Positions 1 to 7,812 of a stretch of 35,635 nucleotides of DNA are shown piece after piece (position 1 is the first letter of the stretch; each line of letters begins with the position of its first letter). Source of the stretch: Planctomycetaceae bacterium (GTDB lineage: Bacteria > Planctomycetota > Planctomycetia > Pirellulales > Pirellulaceae); contig JAHEBQ010000065.1 of the NCBI GenBank assembly GCA_024642205.1, positions 1-35,635 on the forward strand, in the 5' to 3' direction. The notes under the pieces are model-generated. The model ran no database searches and was not told the DNA's origin. It worked only from the letters and a program-made list of their open reading frames with translations. A program made the position numbers and the translations under genes.

Positions 1-1965
1 TGACCTGGTTCCGTATAATGAACAATCGTCTTCAACATCGTCAATCGTTTGATATCCGGTTGAAATTGTAATCCGACCGCTATCCGACGATGCCTGGACG
101 GCGTTGGTGACCAGGTTCAAAACAACCTGCTCGATCTGGGTCAAATCGACTTTCGCGACCACTGGATCGGCGCAGAGATCAAGCATTAACGGCTGACTTT
201 CGCGGCACGCTGATTCAAGTACCGATTGGTACTGCCGAATGAGTTTGTTCAAATCGGTCGGCCGCCGGGCGATATATTGCTTTCCTGCGTAGGCCAGCAT
301 TTGACGGCTGAGGTTCGCCGCTTTTTGGGCAGAATTGATGATGCTGCTGATCCGCTGTCGCACAAATTCATCGGTTTCAGATCCCGGTTTCGAATCCTGT
401 TTGAGTTGGATCACTTCGGCGTTACCCATGACTCCGACCAGAATATTGTTGAAGTCGTGTGCGACGCTCCCTGCCATCAACCCGAGACTTTCCATCCGTT
501 GCAAGCGATTGAGACGCAATGCCAATTCATCACACTTTGTCTTGCTTAGTGAGGATGCTTCCCGCTCCGATTCAAGTTCCCGTGAGACGGCTTTAAGCCG
601 GGATCGAATCTTGATCAGGACAAACCACGTAACGAACAAGGCAACGACCAACGTCGTCGCGAGTGAGTAGCTCCGGAAGAAATTCAGCATCTGCCTGGTT
701 TCCGCAACAACAAGAGCATTGGATTCTTTTAGCCGCTGCGTGTCCATTTGATGTCTTTCCATCGCAGTATCGGCGTTTCTCCTGATCTCCTCATTTGACA
801 TTGCCAACTCAAATGCTCTTGTTTGGCTGGAATTGGAATCCTGCTGCAACGAACGGATCAGGGTGACAAATGCAGGCCGCAAGACCAACGACTCGTAAAA
901 CTCGACTCGTTCCGGATTGTCCAATTGCTCAAAAATCCATGCAGAAACACGATTCAAAGAGTTTTGGGTCAGCAGGTCCAGGTTTTCATATGCGGCCAGT
1001 GCTTCCATCTTCTGACGATATTCATCGGCCTCTTGAGGCCGACCGGTCTTCAACTCGATCGCCATCAGTCTTTGAAGAGATTTCAACATCAACGGTTGCG
1101 AACCCAGTGCTTCGGCCTGTTGAACGGCTTCCAGACAATACGAACGGGCTTCGTCCCACTCGCGTCTTGAGCAACAGGCAAGCGAAAGAAGTTCCAACCC
1201 CCGTATGGAGAGAACATTGTCATGGCTTGCTTTGGCCAGCGACAAAGCTTGTTCCAGCGCGTCCATCTGTTCATCAAAACGCCTCTGACTTCTTAGCCCG
1301 GAACTTTCAACCATCAAGGCGACAACGATTCCGGCAGGATACTCAAGCTGCACCGACTCCTGTTTGACCTTGTTAAGCTGGCGCAATACCTCAGGCGAAA
1401 CGGGCGACTTTTCCAGTTGATAAACTCGAACATAAAGGTCCAAAGCCTCTTGTTGAATCAGCAAATAAGGATCAGCGCATTGTTTTGCTGCCGCCCGGCA
1501 GGCCGTCAACAGAAGTTCAAAGTTGGCGGAAGATCTCCCCGTCCAAAGATCGGCCTCAACCTGTGCCAACAACAGATGCAATTTCAATTCGTTACTGAGC
1601 GGTTTGACCGATTCCAACATGTAATCAACATCTTGCGCAGCTTGGAGATTAATCATCCGGTTAATCAATTTGACCTGTGCCTCGGCGACATTCAGTCCGG
1701 CTTCATTCTGAATCGACCGCGCCATTTCAGCGGCCTCCCTTGCGTTGACAAGCGCCGCTGACAGATCCTGCCTGCCCAACGCGCTGGTCAGCAGTATCTT
1801 GGCCAGCAGATGCTCATGTGATTGCGGGACCGCATTTTCCACTCGTTCCTGGCATCGCTTCAAAAAAGGATCCTGAGCCATTGCAGAACCAGATGCAAAG
1901 GCAAAAACCGAGAGACAAAAAAGCGTCATTTGGAATGGGATAAAACTTCGGTACATCAATTCCAT
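1..1965 (-). CDS. Sensor histidine kinase with secreted TPR-like sensor region (3' end outside window)
   Basis: The frame is open from an ATG at 1965 to the left edge (655 codons), so the C-terminus is missing. A hydrophobic N-terminus ending near an Ala-Met-Ala-Gln site suggests a signal peptide or N-terminal anchor. Residues about 45-410 are helical, Ala/Leu/Gln/Glu-rich and TPR-like, and probably form the extracytoplasmic sensor. One transmembrane segment lies near residues 430-450, followed by a short coiled coil. The HisKA dimerisation motif AHDFNNIL has its phospho-acceptor His at residue 503, and an N-box (QVVLNLVTNAVQA) marks the beginning of the HATPase_c domain. The G boxes and any receiver domain lie outside the window. 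The HDFNNIL H-box is typical of NtrB-like and hybrid kinases. A second ATG at 1956 is an alternative start, and no clear Shine-Dalgarno site is seen for either. The signal sensed is unknown. Confidence 0.85.
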   Translation of the reverse strand, partial: MELMYRSFIPFQMTLFCLSVFAFASGSAMAQDPFLKRCQERVENAVPQSHEHLLAKILLTSALGRQDLSAALVNAREAAEMARSIQNEAGLNVAEAQVKLINRMINLQAAQDVDYMLESVKPLSNELKLHLLLAQVEADLWTGRSSANFELLLTACRAAAKQCADPYLLIQQEALDLYVRVYQLEKSPVSPEVLRQLNKVKQESVQLEYPAGIVVALMVESSGLRSQRRFDEQMDALEQALSLAKASHDNVLSIRGLELLSLACCSRREWDEARSYCLEAVQQAEALGSQPLMLKSLQRLMAIELKTGRPQEADEYRQKMEALAAYENLDLLTQNSLNRVSAWIFEQLDNPERVEFYESLVLRPAFVTLIRSLQQDSNSSQTRAFELAMSNEEIRRNADTAMERHQMDTQRLKESNALVVAETRQMLNFFRSYSLATTLVVALFVTWFVLIKIRSRLKAVSRELESEREASSLSKTKCDELALRLNRLQRMESLGLMAGSVAHDFNNILVGVMGNAEVIQLKQDSKPGSETDEFVRQRISSIINSAQKAANLSRQMLAYAGKQYIARRPTDLNKLIRQYQSVLESACRESQPLMLDLCADPVVAKVDLTQIEQVVLNLVTNAVQASSDSGRITISTGYQTIDDVEDDCSLYGTRS

Positions 1966-2611
1966 CCGATGGTATTGAAATCGTTTGACTCGGATCTTGG
2001 AAACCTGAGAAGTTCATTGCTTCCAACTCCCGCGCACTTTCATTTTCCCTCTATCAAGGCAAAACACAACAAGAAATCGGGCCATTCTCTTGTTGCCGAA
2101 CTCCGGGTTCACCCAATCTGCCGTCTCCAGAAGCAATATCGCCGAATTTATTCCCGTATTTCCGGGCCAGCGTCGCTTGTTGAATCCCCTTGATACTGTG
2201 ACCCACTTGAACGTCTCCATGGGACTTCAACTCGAACTCGTCATGTTCCCCGAACATTTAGCAATTCTTTGCAAAAAAACCGACAGAACAAATTCTCAGA
2301 TTCCGAAATAGAGATTACGAGCTTTCAGATTCCACTTCTCATTCGGAATCAGGTTCATGGAAAAGTCGGAATCACGGCAAAGTGTTTCCGAATTTGACAA
2401 TGAACCGTGCCTGATGTCGCAGTGTGATTTGCACGTTCAACGCCGGCCTGGAGCCGGCCCATGCAGGATTATCAAATCCCTTGGAACTCCAGGCTACTCA
2501 TTGGCTGGCCGACGAGGACTGGACATCCGTCCGAACAAGATAACGCACTTCAAAACCGCTGCCGTTGGCCTCTAGTTGTTCGGTTCTTTTCTTTTCTTCG
2601 AGGAGTCTCTC
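1966..2611. other. Intergenic region with clustered TTCCGAA-type motifs
   Basis: These 646 bases hold no convincing gene. The kinase is transcribed away to the left and the small secreted protein to the right, so the region must contain at least two promoters. A cluster of TTCCGAA/TTCGGAA elements spans 2299-2392, followed at once by a TTGACA hexamer at 2394-2399 for which I see no good -10 partner. A GCCGGC-loop-GCCGGC hairpin lies near 2442-2459. Short open frames here have no recognisable protein features. Confidence 0.5.
2299..2392. promoter_or_regulatory. Cluster of TTCCGAA / TCGGAATCA elements
   Basis: GATTCCGAA at 2299-2307 is the exact inverted copy of TTCGGAATC at 2342-2350. TCGGAATCA recurs as a direct repeat at 2343-2351 and 2366-2374, and TTCCGAA appears again at 2386-2392. 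Four related elements within 94 bases of non-coding DNA suggest binding sites for a dimeric regulator. That reading is inference from the pattern, and no known operator is recognised. Confidence 0.3.
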
Positions 2612-2944
2612 ATGGTTCGCGCAACCCAACTGTTGTCGATTTGTGTTTTCTTGATGCTTGCACTGGTAAATGCCAACCAGGCGCAGGCGCAATCAACCTA
2701 TCAACTCGGGCCATTTGTTGCCATCGGCTTCGGAGAAACCGCATCCCTGGCAGAATCTGACGCCTATGGCGAGGCGTGGAAGATGCTTGAGTCAATCCAG
2801 GCGGAGTTGCCTGGCGGTCACGAAATCATTGACCTCGTGGTCGAGAGTGGAGAATTGGTTGGAGACAGTTACTTTCTGGAGTTTCACGTCGTCATTCAAT
2901 CCGTGTTGATTCCAAAACTTGGTGGCGGTGGTTCCGTCAATTAG
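2612..2944 (+). CDS. Small secreted protein of unknown function
   Basis: This is a 110-residue protein. The ATG at 2612 is favoured because GAGGAG at 2600-2605 sits at good Shine-Dalgarno spacing and because the protein then begins with a classical signal peptide: Met-Val-Arg, a hydrophobic core, and an Ala-Gln-Ala-type cleavage region near residue 27. The frame stays open upstream to 2576 but that extension spoils the signal peptide. The mature part of about 83 residues is acidic, has no Cys, and ends in a Gly-rich tail (KLGGGGSVN). I do not recognise the family. It is probably a single-gene transcript, flanked by long non-coding stretches. Confidence that it is a real gene is high; the function is unknown. 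Confidence 0.7.
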   Translation: MVRATQLLSICVFLMLALVNANQAQAQSTYQLGPFVAIGFGETASLAESDAYGEAWKMLESIQAELPGGHEIIDLVVESGELVGDSYFLEFHVVIQSVLIPKLGGGGSVN

Positions 2945-3218
2945 AGAAACAACGACAGACAAGCTTGCAACCAGCTGGCAGGTACATTTCTTCCTGCCGC
3001 TTTCTTTTGCATTAGCTCGGCAGCAACGATTTGAACTGACTCAATCAGAGCCGTGAGACCGGTACCGGGGTACACACTCATGTGTCCTGAATCAACTTCG
3101 TGCCCAATCTTGGATCGACGGTCAAAACAACGTTTGCATTTGACCTGCAAGAATCAAGGTAATATATGTGCAAGAGAGGTGTTCAACCTGGTTGAAACCC
3201 TGCCGCAAATAAAATTTC

Positions 3219-3482
3219 TTAATCCTTCTGTACCTGAGCCGTGTCGTTCCATCGCGTTCGTACTTTGTCTGGTTTGAAATTCATGTTCTGACGGATTTTC
3301 TGGGTCGCATGACGGCCAGTTTCGGAGGCAGTCCGCATTACGGCGGACAGTATTGCATGCAGGCCCGTGGCCACGCTGACGACCGCATTTCCCTGTCTTT
3401 GATCGCGTTTCCGTAGCCGCTGGATATATTTGAACGTAGTGTTGCCATCATGCACTTCGCCACCGGGCAACTCGTTGAGCAT
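3219..3482 (-). pseudogene. Possible transposase C-terminal remnant (IS110-like?)
   Basis: The 87-codon frame contains a basic, Ala/Val-rich segment (QRLRKRDQRQGNAVVSVA) followed by a Leu/Ala-rich helix. This loosely matches the C-terminal pattern of IS110/IS116/IS902 transposases, where a basic stretch precedes an Ala-rich helix ending in a short tail. There is no catalytic DEDD part, no Shine-Dalgarno site and no terminal repeat, so if it is a transposase it is a dead fragment. It could also be a chance open frame. I would not rely on this call without a profile search. Confidence 0.18.
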
Positions 3483-3529
3483 CTTTCATTTCGCCAGACT
3501 ACAGTTTAAGAACAAGAACAAACGCCATC

Positions 3530-3552
3530 CCTGACCTCCTGACCTCCTGACC
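3530..3552. repeat. 8-bp tandem repeat, about 2.9 copies
   Basis: CCTGACCT is repeated at 3530-3537 and 3538-3545, with a partial third copy at 3546-3552. It lies in non-coding DNA between the possible transposase remnant and prpC, downstream of both. It is a simple slippage-type repeat with no evident function. Confidence 0.6.
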
Positions 3553-3727
3553 CGTCGCCCCAGATCGGATTGAAAACGAATCGACATGAGGCTCACTATC
3601 GGAACATGACTCGAAGGAAGTTTCCGCGGGAGAAATGCAAGACAAAATGAAAGCCATGGCTAGTCAGATCCGAAATTCATTTTATCCGTAGCCCTAGCCT
3701 CTGGCTGTTGAATACTCCACGCAACCA

Positions 3728-4870
3728 CTAGTCGACAACCGAAGACGTCCGGTTTTCAATGGCCACGAATTCCCGTTGTTCGGGTCCGATATAGTCAGCA
3801 CCGGGTCGAATCAACCGATTATTGGAGCGCTGTTCGAAGATATGTGCCGCCCAACCGGAAACGCGTGAGAGCACGAAAATTGGCGTGAACATCGCCGTCG
3901 GAATTCCCAGAAAGTGATATGCCGACGCGCTGTAGAAATCCAGATTTGGAAACAGCTTTTTTTCGCGCCACATGATGTCTTCAATTCGTTCGGATACCGG
4001 ATACAACACTGTGTCGCGGCTGGCGTCGGCCAGCTTCCGCGACCAACCCTTGATAATATCACTTCGCGGATCCGAAATCGTGTAAACACGGTGGCCAAAC
4101 CCCATGATCAGCGATTTGTTTTGCAGCATTGCCAGGATTCCGGCTTCGGCTTCATCGGCGGTCTGAAATCGTTCGATCAACTCCATCGCGGCTTCGTTGG
4201 CTCCCCCGTGAAGCGGACCACGCAGCGTTCCAATCGCTCCGGTTATCGCGGAATAAAAATCTGACAGTGTTGCTGTGCAGACTCTCGCAGCAAAGGTCGA
4301 AGCATTGAATTCGTGCTCAGCATACAGAATCAACGACACGTCCATCACGCGTCGATGCAAATCGGAAGGCGTTGCGTCGTGCATCTTTTCCAAAAAGTAA
4401 CCTGCGATCGATTGCTCGGATGAATCGAAGCCTATTTCGGTTCCATCCTGCGAATAGCGATACCAGTAAACCAGCATCGATGGCAAACAGGCCAACAGTC
4501 GTTCCGCCGTTTGGTACTGTTGTTCAAATGACGTTTCGGGCTCCAGGACGCCCAACATTGAGCAGCCGGTCCGCAGTACGTCCATCGGATGGGCGGTTCC
4601 GGGAATCGCCTTCAGCGTCCTACAAAGCGGCTCGGGCAACGATCGTGCCCCGATCAAACGAGACGTAAAATCAACGAGCTCCTGTTTGACAGGCAAGTGA
4701 CCGTACAAGAGCAGGAAAGCCACTTCTTCAAAAGTCGCATTTTCGGCCAAATCGTGAATCGAATATCCACGGTAATTCAGTCCCTTGCCTTCTTTTCCAA
4801 CCGTCGCGATCGCGGTTTCGCCGGCGACGACGCCAGCCAGTCCTCCCGCTTTCTTTTTCGTCGTTGTCAT
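3728..4870 (-). CDS. prpC: 2-methylcitrate synthase (citrate synthase family)
   Basis: This 380-residue enzyme of the small bacterial citrate synthase type would condense propionyl-CoA with oxaloacetate to 2-methylcitrate in the cytoplasm. The full family pattern is present: AEHEFNAST around His186, the oxaloacetate-binding and catalytic His221 in LHGGANE, His260 in GFGHRVY, and the catalytic Asp311 in PNLDFYSAS. The length is normal for PrpC (about 370-390) and shorter than the hexameric citrate synthase GltA. Its ATG overlaps the prpB stop codon in an ATGA arrangement (4867-4870), so the two are probably translationally coupled. Pairing with methylisocitrate lyase is the main reason to call it a methylcitrate synthase rather than a second citrate synthase; such enzymes usually accept acetyl-CoA too. 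No dehydratase gene follows it. Confidence 0.9.
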   Translation of the reverse strand: MTTTKKKAGGLAGVVAGETAIATVGKEGKGLNYRGYSIHDLAENATFEEVAFLLLYGHLPVKQELVDFTSRLIGARSLPEPLCRTLKAIPGTAHPMDVLRTGCSMLGVLEPETSFEQQYQTAERLLACLPSMLVYWYRYSQDGTEIGFDSSEQSIAGYFLEKMHDATPSDLHRRVMDVSLILYAEHEFNASTFAARVCTATLSDFYSAITGAIGTLRGPLHGGANEAAMELIERFQTADEAEAGILAMLQNKSLIMGFGHRVYTISDPRSDIIKGWSRKLADASRDTVLYPVSERIEDIMWREKKLFPNLDFYSASAYHFLGIPTAMFTPIFVLSRVSGWAAHIFEQRSNNRLIRPGADYIGPEQREFVAIENRTSSVVD

Positions 4871-5751
4871 GGTGTGTTCGCCTTTTTCAAAACTTTGTCA
4901 ATTTGTTGTTCGTAAGCGTGGTAGTCGAGAACCCTATACAGCTCTTCTCGAGTTTGCATCAGGCCCAGAGCTTCCTGTTGAGTTCCCTTGGTTCGGACCG
5001 TTCGGTAAACCGAATTCGCCGCCTCACTCATGACCCGAAATGCGGTCAGCGGATAAAGCACCAAATCGACGCCTACGTCACGCAGTTGATCGACGGTCAA
5101 CAGCGGGCTCATTCCAAATTCCGTCATGTTGGCCAACACCGGTGCGTCGAGCGAACCAGTAAACTGCCGATACTCATTCGGGTCAGTTATCGCTTCGGCA
5201 AATATCACATCCGCGCCAGCTTCAATATATTGTTGACAACGCTCAATGGATCGTTCAAGTCCTTCATTGGCAAGTGCATCCGTACGCGCCATGATGACAA
5301 ACGATTCGTCGGTTCGAGCATCAACGGCCGCGTGAATCCGATCCACCATTTCGCCCGCGGAAACAATCGCCTTGTTGGGGCGATGACCGCAGCGTTTGGC
5401 TGCTTGCTGGTCTTCAATATGGAGTGCGGCTCCGCCTGATTTGATGAACGATTTGACCGCCCTGGCGATGCACAACGCGTGCCCCCATCCCGTATCGGCG
5501 TCAACAAGCAACGGCAGCTCGCTGACGGCTGCGATCCTCTCAACATCAACGATCACGTCGGCCAGCGATGTCATACCCAGGTCGGGCATTCCAAACGAAG
5601 CATTCGCCACGCCCGCACCCGAAAGGTAAATCGCTCGAAAGCCAGCCCGCTGCGCGAGCAACGCACAATAGGCGTTGATCGTACCAGGAATCTGAAGCGG
5701 TTTTTCGTCCGCCATCGCCTTGCGAAAACGCGCGCCGGGTGTTTCAGACAT
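4867..5751 (-). CDS. prpB: Methylisocitrate lyase
   Basis: This 294-residue member of the isocitrate lyase/PEP mutase superfamily would cleave 2-methylisocitrate to pyruvate and succinate, the last step of the methylcitrate cycle. The Mg-binding acidic pair is visible at Asp84/Asp86 (VDADTGWG), the catalytic loop KRCGHR at 119-124 carries Cys121, and the N-terminal YLSGAGVA segment is typical of PrpB. The length matches the family (about 290-300) and excludes true isocitrate lyase, which is much longer. The ATG at 5751 is preceded by only a weak purine stretch. It is the first gene of a prpB-prpC pair and is divergent from pckA across a 0.3 kb control region. PEP phosphonomutase is the main alternative in the superfamily, but the KRCGHR loop and the prpC neighbour favour PrpB. 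Confidence 0.9.
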   Translation of the reverse strand: MSETPGARFRKAMADEKPLQIPGTINAYCALLAQRAGFRAIYLSGAGVANASFGMPDLGMTSLADVIVDVERIAAVSELPLLVDADTGWGHALCIARAVKSFIKSGGAALHIEDQQAAKRCGHRPNKAIVSAGEMVDRIHAAVDARTDESFVIMARTDALANEGLERSIERCQQYIEAGADVIFAEAITDPNEYRQFTGSLDAPVLANMTEFGMSPLLTVDQLRDVGVDLVLYPLTAFRVMSEAANSVYRTVRTKGTQQEALGLMQTREELYRVLDYHAYEQQIDKVLKKANTP

Positions 5752-5849
5752 GGGGGCTCTGGATCCTCGTTAAGCAATTTCTTCGGGCACCGGGGGCCGG
5801 TCACTGTGGATTATTCAACATATGGAAGTTACTTGCTAGGTGCCAGTGC

Positions 5850-5863
5850 GTGGATTGATCCAC
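5850..5863. promoter_or_regulatory. Candidate operator (14-bp inverted repeat) between prpB and pckA
   Basis: GTGGAT-TG-ATCCAC is a perfect 6-bp inverted repeat with a 2-base spacer. It lies in the divergent control region, about 100 bases before the prpB start and about 35 bases upstream of the -35 element proposed for pckA. The size suits a dimeric helix-turn-helix regulator that could act on both promoters. No regulator gene is adjacent and the motif matches no operator I can name, so its role is inferred from symmetry and position. Confidence 0.3.
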
Positions 5864-5896
5864 CCAAAAATCGCGCCAAGGGCTCCAGGTTTGGCT

Positions 5897-5924
5897 TTGA
5901 CAGATCTCGGCAGGACGTTAATCT
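5897..5924 (+). promoter_or_regulatory. Candidate sigma70-type promoter for pckA
   Basis: A perfect -35 hexamer TTGACA lies at 5897-5902. After a 16-base spacer comes TAATCT at 5919-5924, which keeps the three most important -10 positions (T1, A2, T6). It faces pckA and would give a leader of roughly 120 bases before the start at 6051. The leader shows no obvious riboswitch-like structure by eye. Confidence 0.4.
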
Positions 5925-6050
5925 GATCTGCTAACCAGGACCTGAACGATTGAATGAACGTCTGCCAAACCCGTTCATCACGCCAAAATCGTATTGGCCC
6001 GTTGCTTCAATTCAGTCGCCAAACCAACTATTCAATGCCGGAACACTCAC

Positions 6051-7646
6051 ATGGCTACCGCAACCAAATCAAGAATCGCTTTACTCTGCCAGAGAGAATT
6101 TCCTCAAGGGATCATGAGAAATACGGCACCCGCCCGACTCTACGAGGAAGCCATCAAATATGACCAGGGACAGATTACGAGCACGGGTGGACTGGCCTCA
6201 AGCTCCGGCGATAAAACCGGGCGAAGCCCAAAGGACAAGCGCATCGTTCATCAGTCCAGTATCGAAGATGACGTCTGGTGGGGTGATATCAACATTCCGA
6301 TGTCCGAAGAATCGTTCGAGAAAGTTCGCCAACGCGCAATCGATTTTCTGGACGAGTGCCCACATTTTTATGTACTCGATGCATTTGCGGGTTGGGACCC
6401 GAGTTGCCGGATCAAGATTCGGGTCATTTGCTCCCGCGCTTACCACGCGTTATTCATGCATAACATGCTTATCCGGCCGACGGCACAGGAACTTGCTGAT
6501 TTCGGCACGCCGGACTACGTGATTTACAACGCGGGTCAATTGGCCGCGGACCCGTCGATTGAGGGTGTTGATTCGGAAACATCTGTTGCAATCAATTTCG
6601 ATCGCGGCGAGATGGTTATCCTGGGAACGGAATACGCCGGTGAAATGAAAAAGGGCGTTTTCACGATCATGAATTATCTCATGCCAAAACGCAACGTGCT
6701 TTCGATGCACTGTTCGTGCAATGTCGGCGAAAAACACGATGTTTCGTTGTTTTTTGGACTTTCGGGAACAGGCAAGACGACACTTTCTGCCGATCCTGCT
6801 CGGCCGTTGGTGGGCGACGATGAACATTGCTGGAACGAAGACGGGGTATTCAACATCGAAGGCGGTTGCTATGCGAAATGCATCAACTTGTCCGCCACAA
6901 ACGAACCTCAGATCTTTGACGCAATTCGATATGGTGCCGTTTTGGAAAATACCGTTCAGGATCCCGTTACCCATGAAGTTGACTATGACGACGTTTCCGT
7001 CACGCAAAACACTCGTTGTTCCTATCCAATCGAATTTATTGATAACGCCAAAATCCCCTGCGTGACCGATTCCGCCAAGAATATTGTTTTCCTGACCTGT
7101 GATGCGTTCGGCGTCATTCCCCCCGTCAGCAAGCTGACTCCTGCCCAGGCAATGTACCATTTCATCAGCGGTTACACCGCCAAAGTTGCCGGAACCGAAG
7201 TTGGCGTGCTGGACCCTGAGGCCACTTTCTCGGCCTGTTTTGGCGCGGCTTTTCTTGTTTGGCACCCGACCAAGTACGCGGAATTGCTGGCGGATCAGAT
7301 GACGATGCACGGGACCAGCGCTTGGCTGGTCAACACGGGTTGGAGCGGCGGCGCGTTCGGTGTTGGGTCACGCATCAGTTTGAAATACACACGACTCATT
7401 ATCGACGCGATTCATAACGGTTCGCTGGCGATTGCGGATTACACGACTGATCCAATTTTCGGATTGAACGTCCCCAAATCATGCACTGGTGTTCCCGGTC
7501 GAATTCTTCAGCCTCGGGGAACCTGGCAAGATAGCGCTGCGTTTGACGCCGCGGCGAAAACATTGGCGCAAAAATTCAGAGAAAATTTCGCAGCCTATGA
7601 GGACAAGGCCAGCGACGAAGTCAAACAAGCCGGCCCATTAGTCTAG
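6051..7646 (+). CDS. pckA: Phosphoenolpyruvate carboxykinase (ATP)
   Basis: This cytoplasmic enzyme converts oxaloacetate and ATP to PEP, CO2 and ADP, the entry step of gluconeogenesis. It has 531 residues from the ATG at 6051, the family's normal size. The frame extends upstream to a TTG at 5994, but that adds an unlikely N-terminus. The ATP-type P-loop GLSGTGKTTLSADP begins at Gly236 (Lys242, Thr243), followed by the metal-binding LVGDDEHCW motif. MHCSCNVGEK before the P-loop and the adenine/ribose-binding C-terminal region are also typical. GGAA at 6040-6043 is a weak ribosome-binding site. Divergent placement from prpBC suggests joint use when growing on propionate-producing substrates. 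The gene ends before a convergent ATPase gene with a 166-base gap; a small GAGTTC-GAT-GAACTC hairpin follows the stop, but the T-run is too distant for a convincing terminator. Confidence 0.95.
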   Translation: MATATKSRIALLCQREFPQGIMRNTAPARLYEEAIKYDQGQITSTGGLASSSGDKTGRSPKDKRIVHQSSIEDDVWWGDINIPMSEESFEKVRQRAIDFLDECPHFYVLDAFAGWDPSCRIKIRVICSRAYHALFMHNMLIRPTAQELADFGTPDYVIYNAGQLAADPSIEGVDSETSVAINFDRGEMVILGTEYAGEMKKGVFTIMNYLMPKRNVLSMHCSCNVGEKHDVSLFFGLSGTGKTTLSADPARPLVGDDEHCWNEDGVFNIEGGCYAKCINLSATNEPQIFDAIRYGAVLENTVQDPVTHEVDYDDVSVTQNTRCSYPIEFIDNAKIPCVTDSAKNIVFLTCDAFGVIPPVSKLTPAQAMYHFISGYTAKVAGTEVGVLDPEATFSACFGAAFLVWHPTKYAELLADQMTMHGTSAWLVNTGWSGGAFGVGSRISLKYTRLIIDAIHNGSLAIADYTTDPIFGLNVPKSCTGVPGRILQPRGTWQDSAAFDAAAKTLAQKFRENFAAYEDKASDEVKQAGPLV

Positions 7647-7812
7647 CAGGCTGCGAGTTCGATGAACTCTTGACCTAGTTTTTTGGTCGTTACACGATGG
7701 CGAATGAAAGACGGCCGACGCACAGCTACCGTCGGTTTGGTTGACAATTCGATTGGATTGAACGCTCACCACGATTATGGCAATCGACGCCCAGTCTGAA
7801 ATCATGGCTGGA

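Larger units (their letters stand above)
2945..3727. other. Gene-poor stretch with possible transposase remnant and short tandem repeat
   Basis: About 780 bases without an intact gene separate the small secreted protein from prpC. A short minus-strand open frame at 3219-3482 faintly resembles the C-terminus of an IS110-type transposase. An 8-bp tandem repeat (CCTGACCT, nearly three copies) lies at 3530-3552. I see no structured RNA here. The combination looks like decaying accessory DNA, but this is weakly supported. Confidence 0.4.

Noticed and set aside
4864..5439. 191-codon plus-strand frame opposite prpB
   Set aside because: Antisense to the catalytic core of prpB; no domain signature.
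6450..7310. 286-codon minus-strand frame opposite pckA
   Set aside because: It is antisense to a fully convincing pckA, with low-complexity Arg/Asn/Val content and no family signature. It is a codon-bias shadow.
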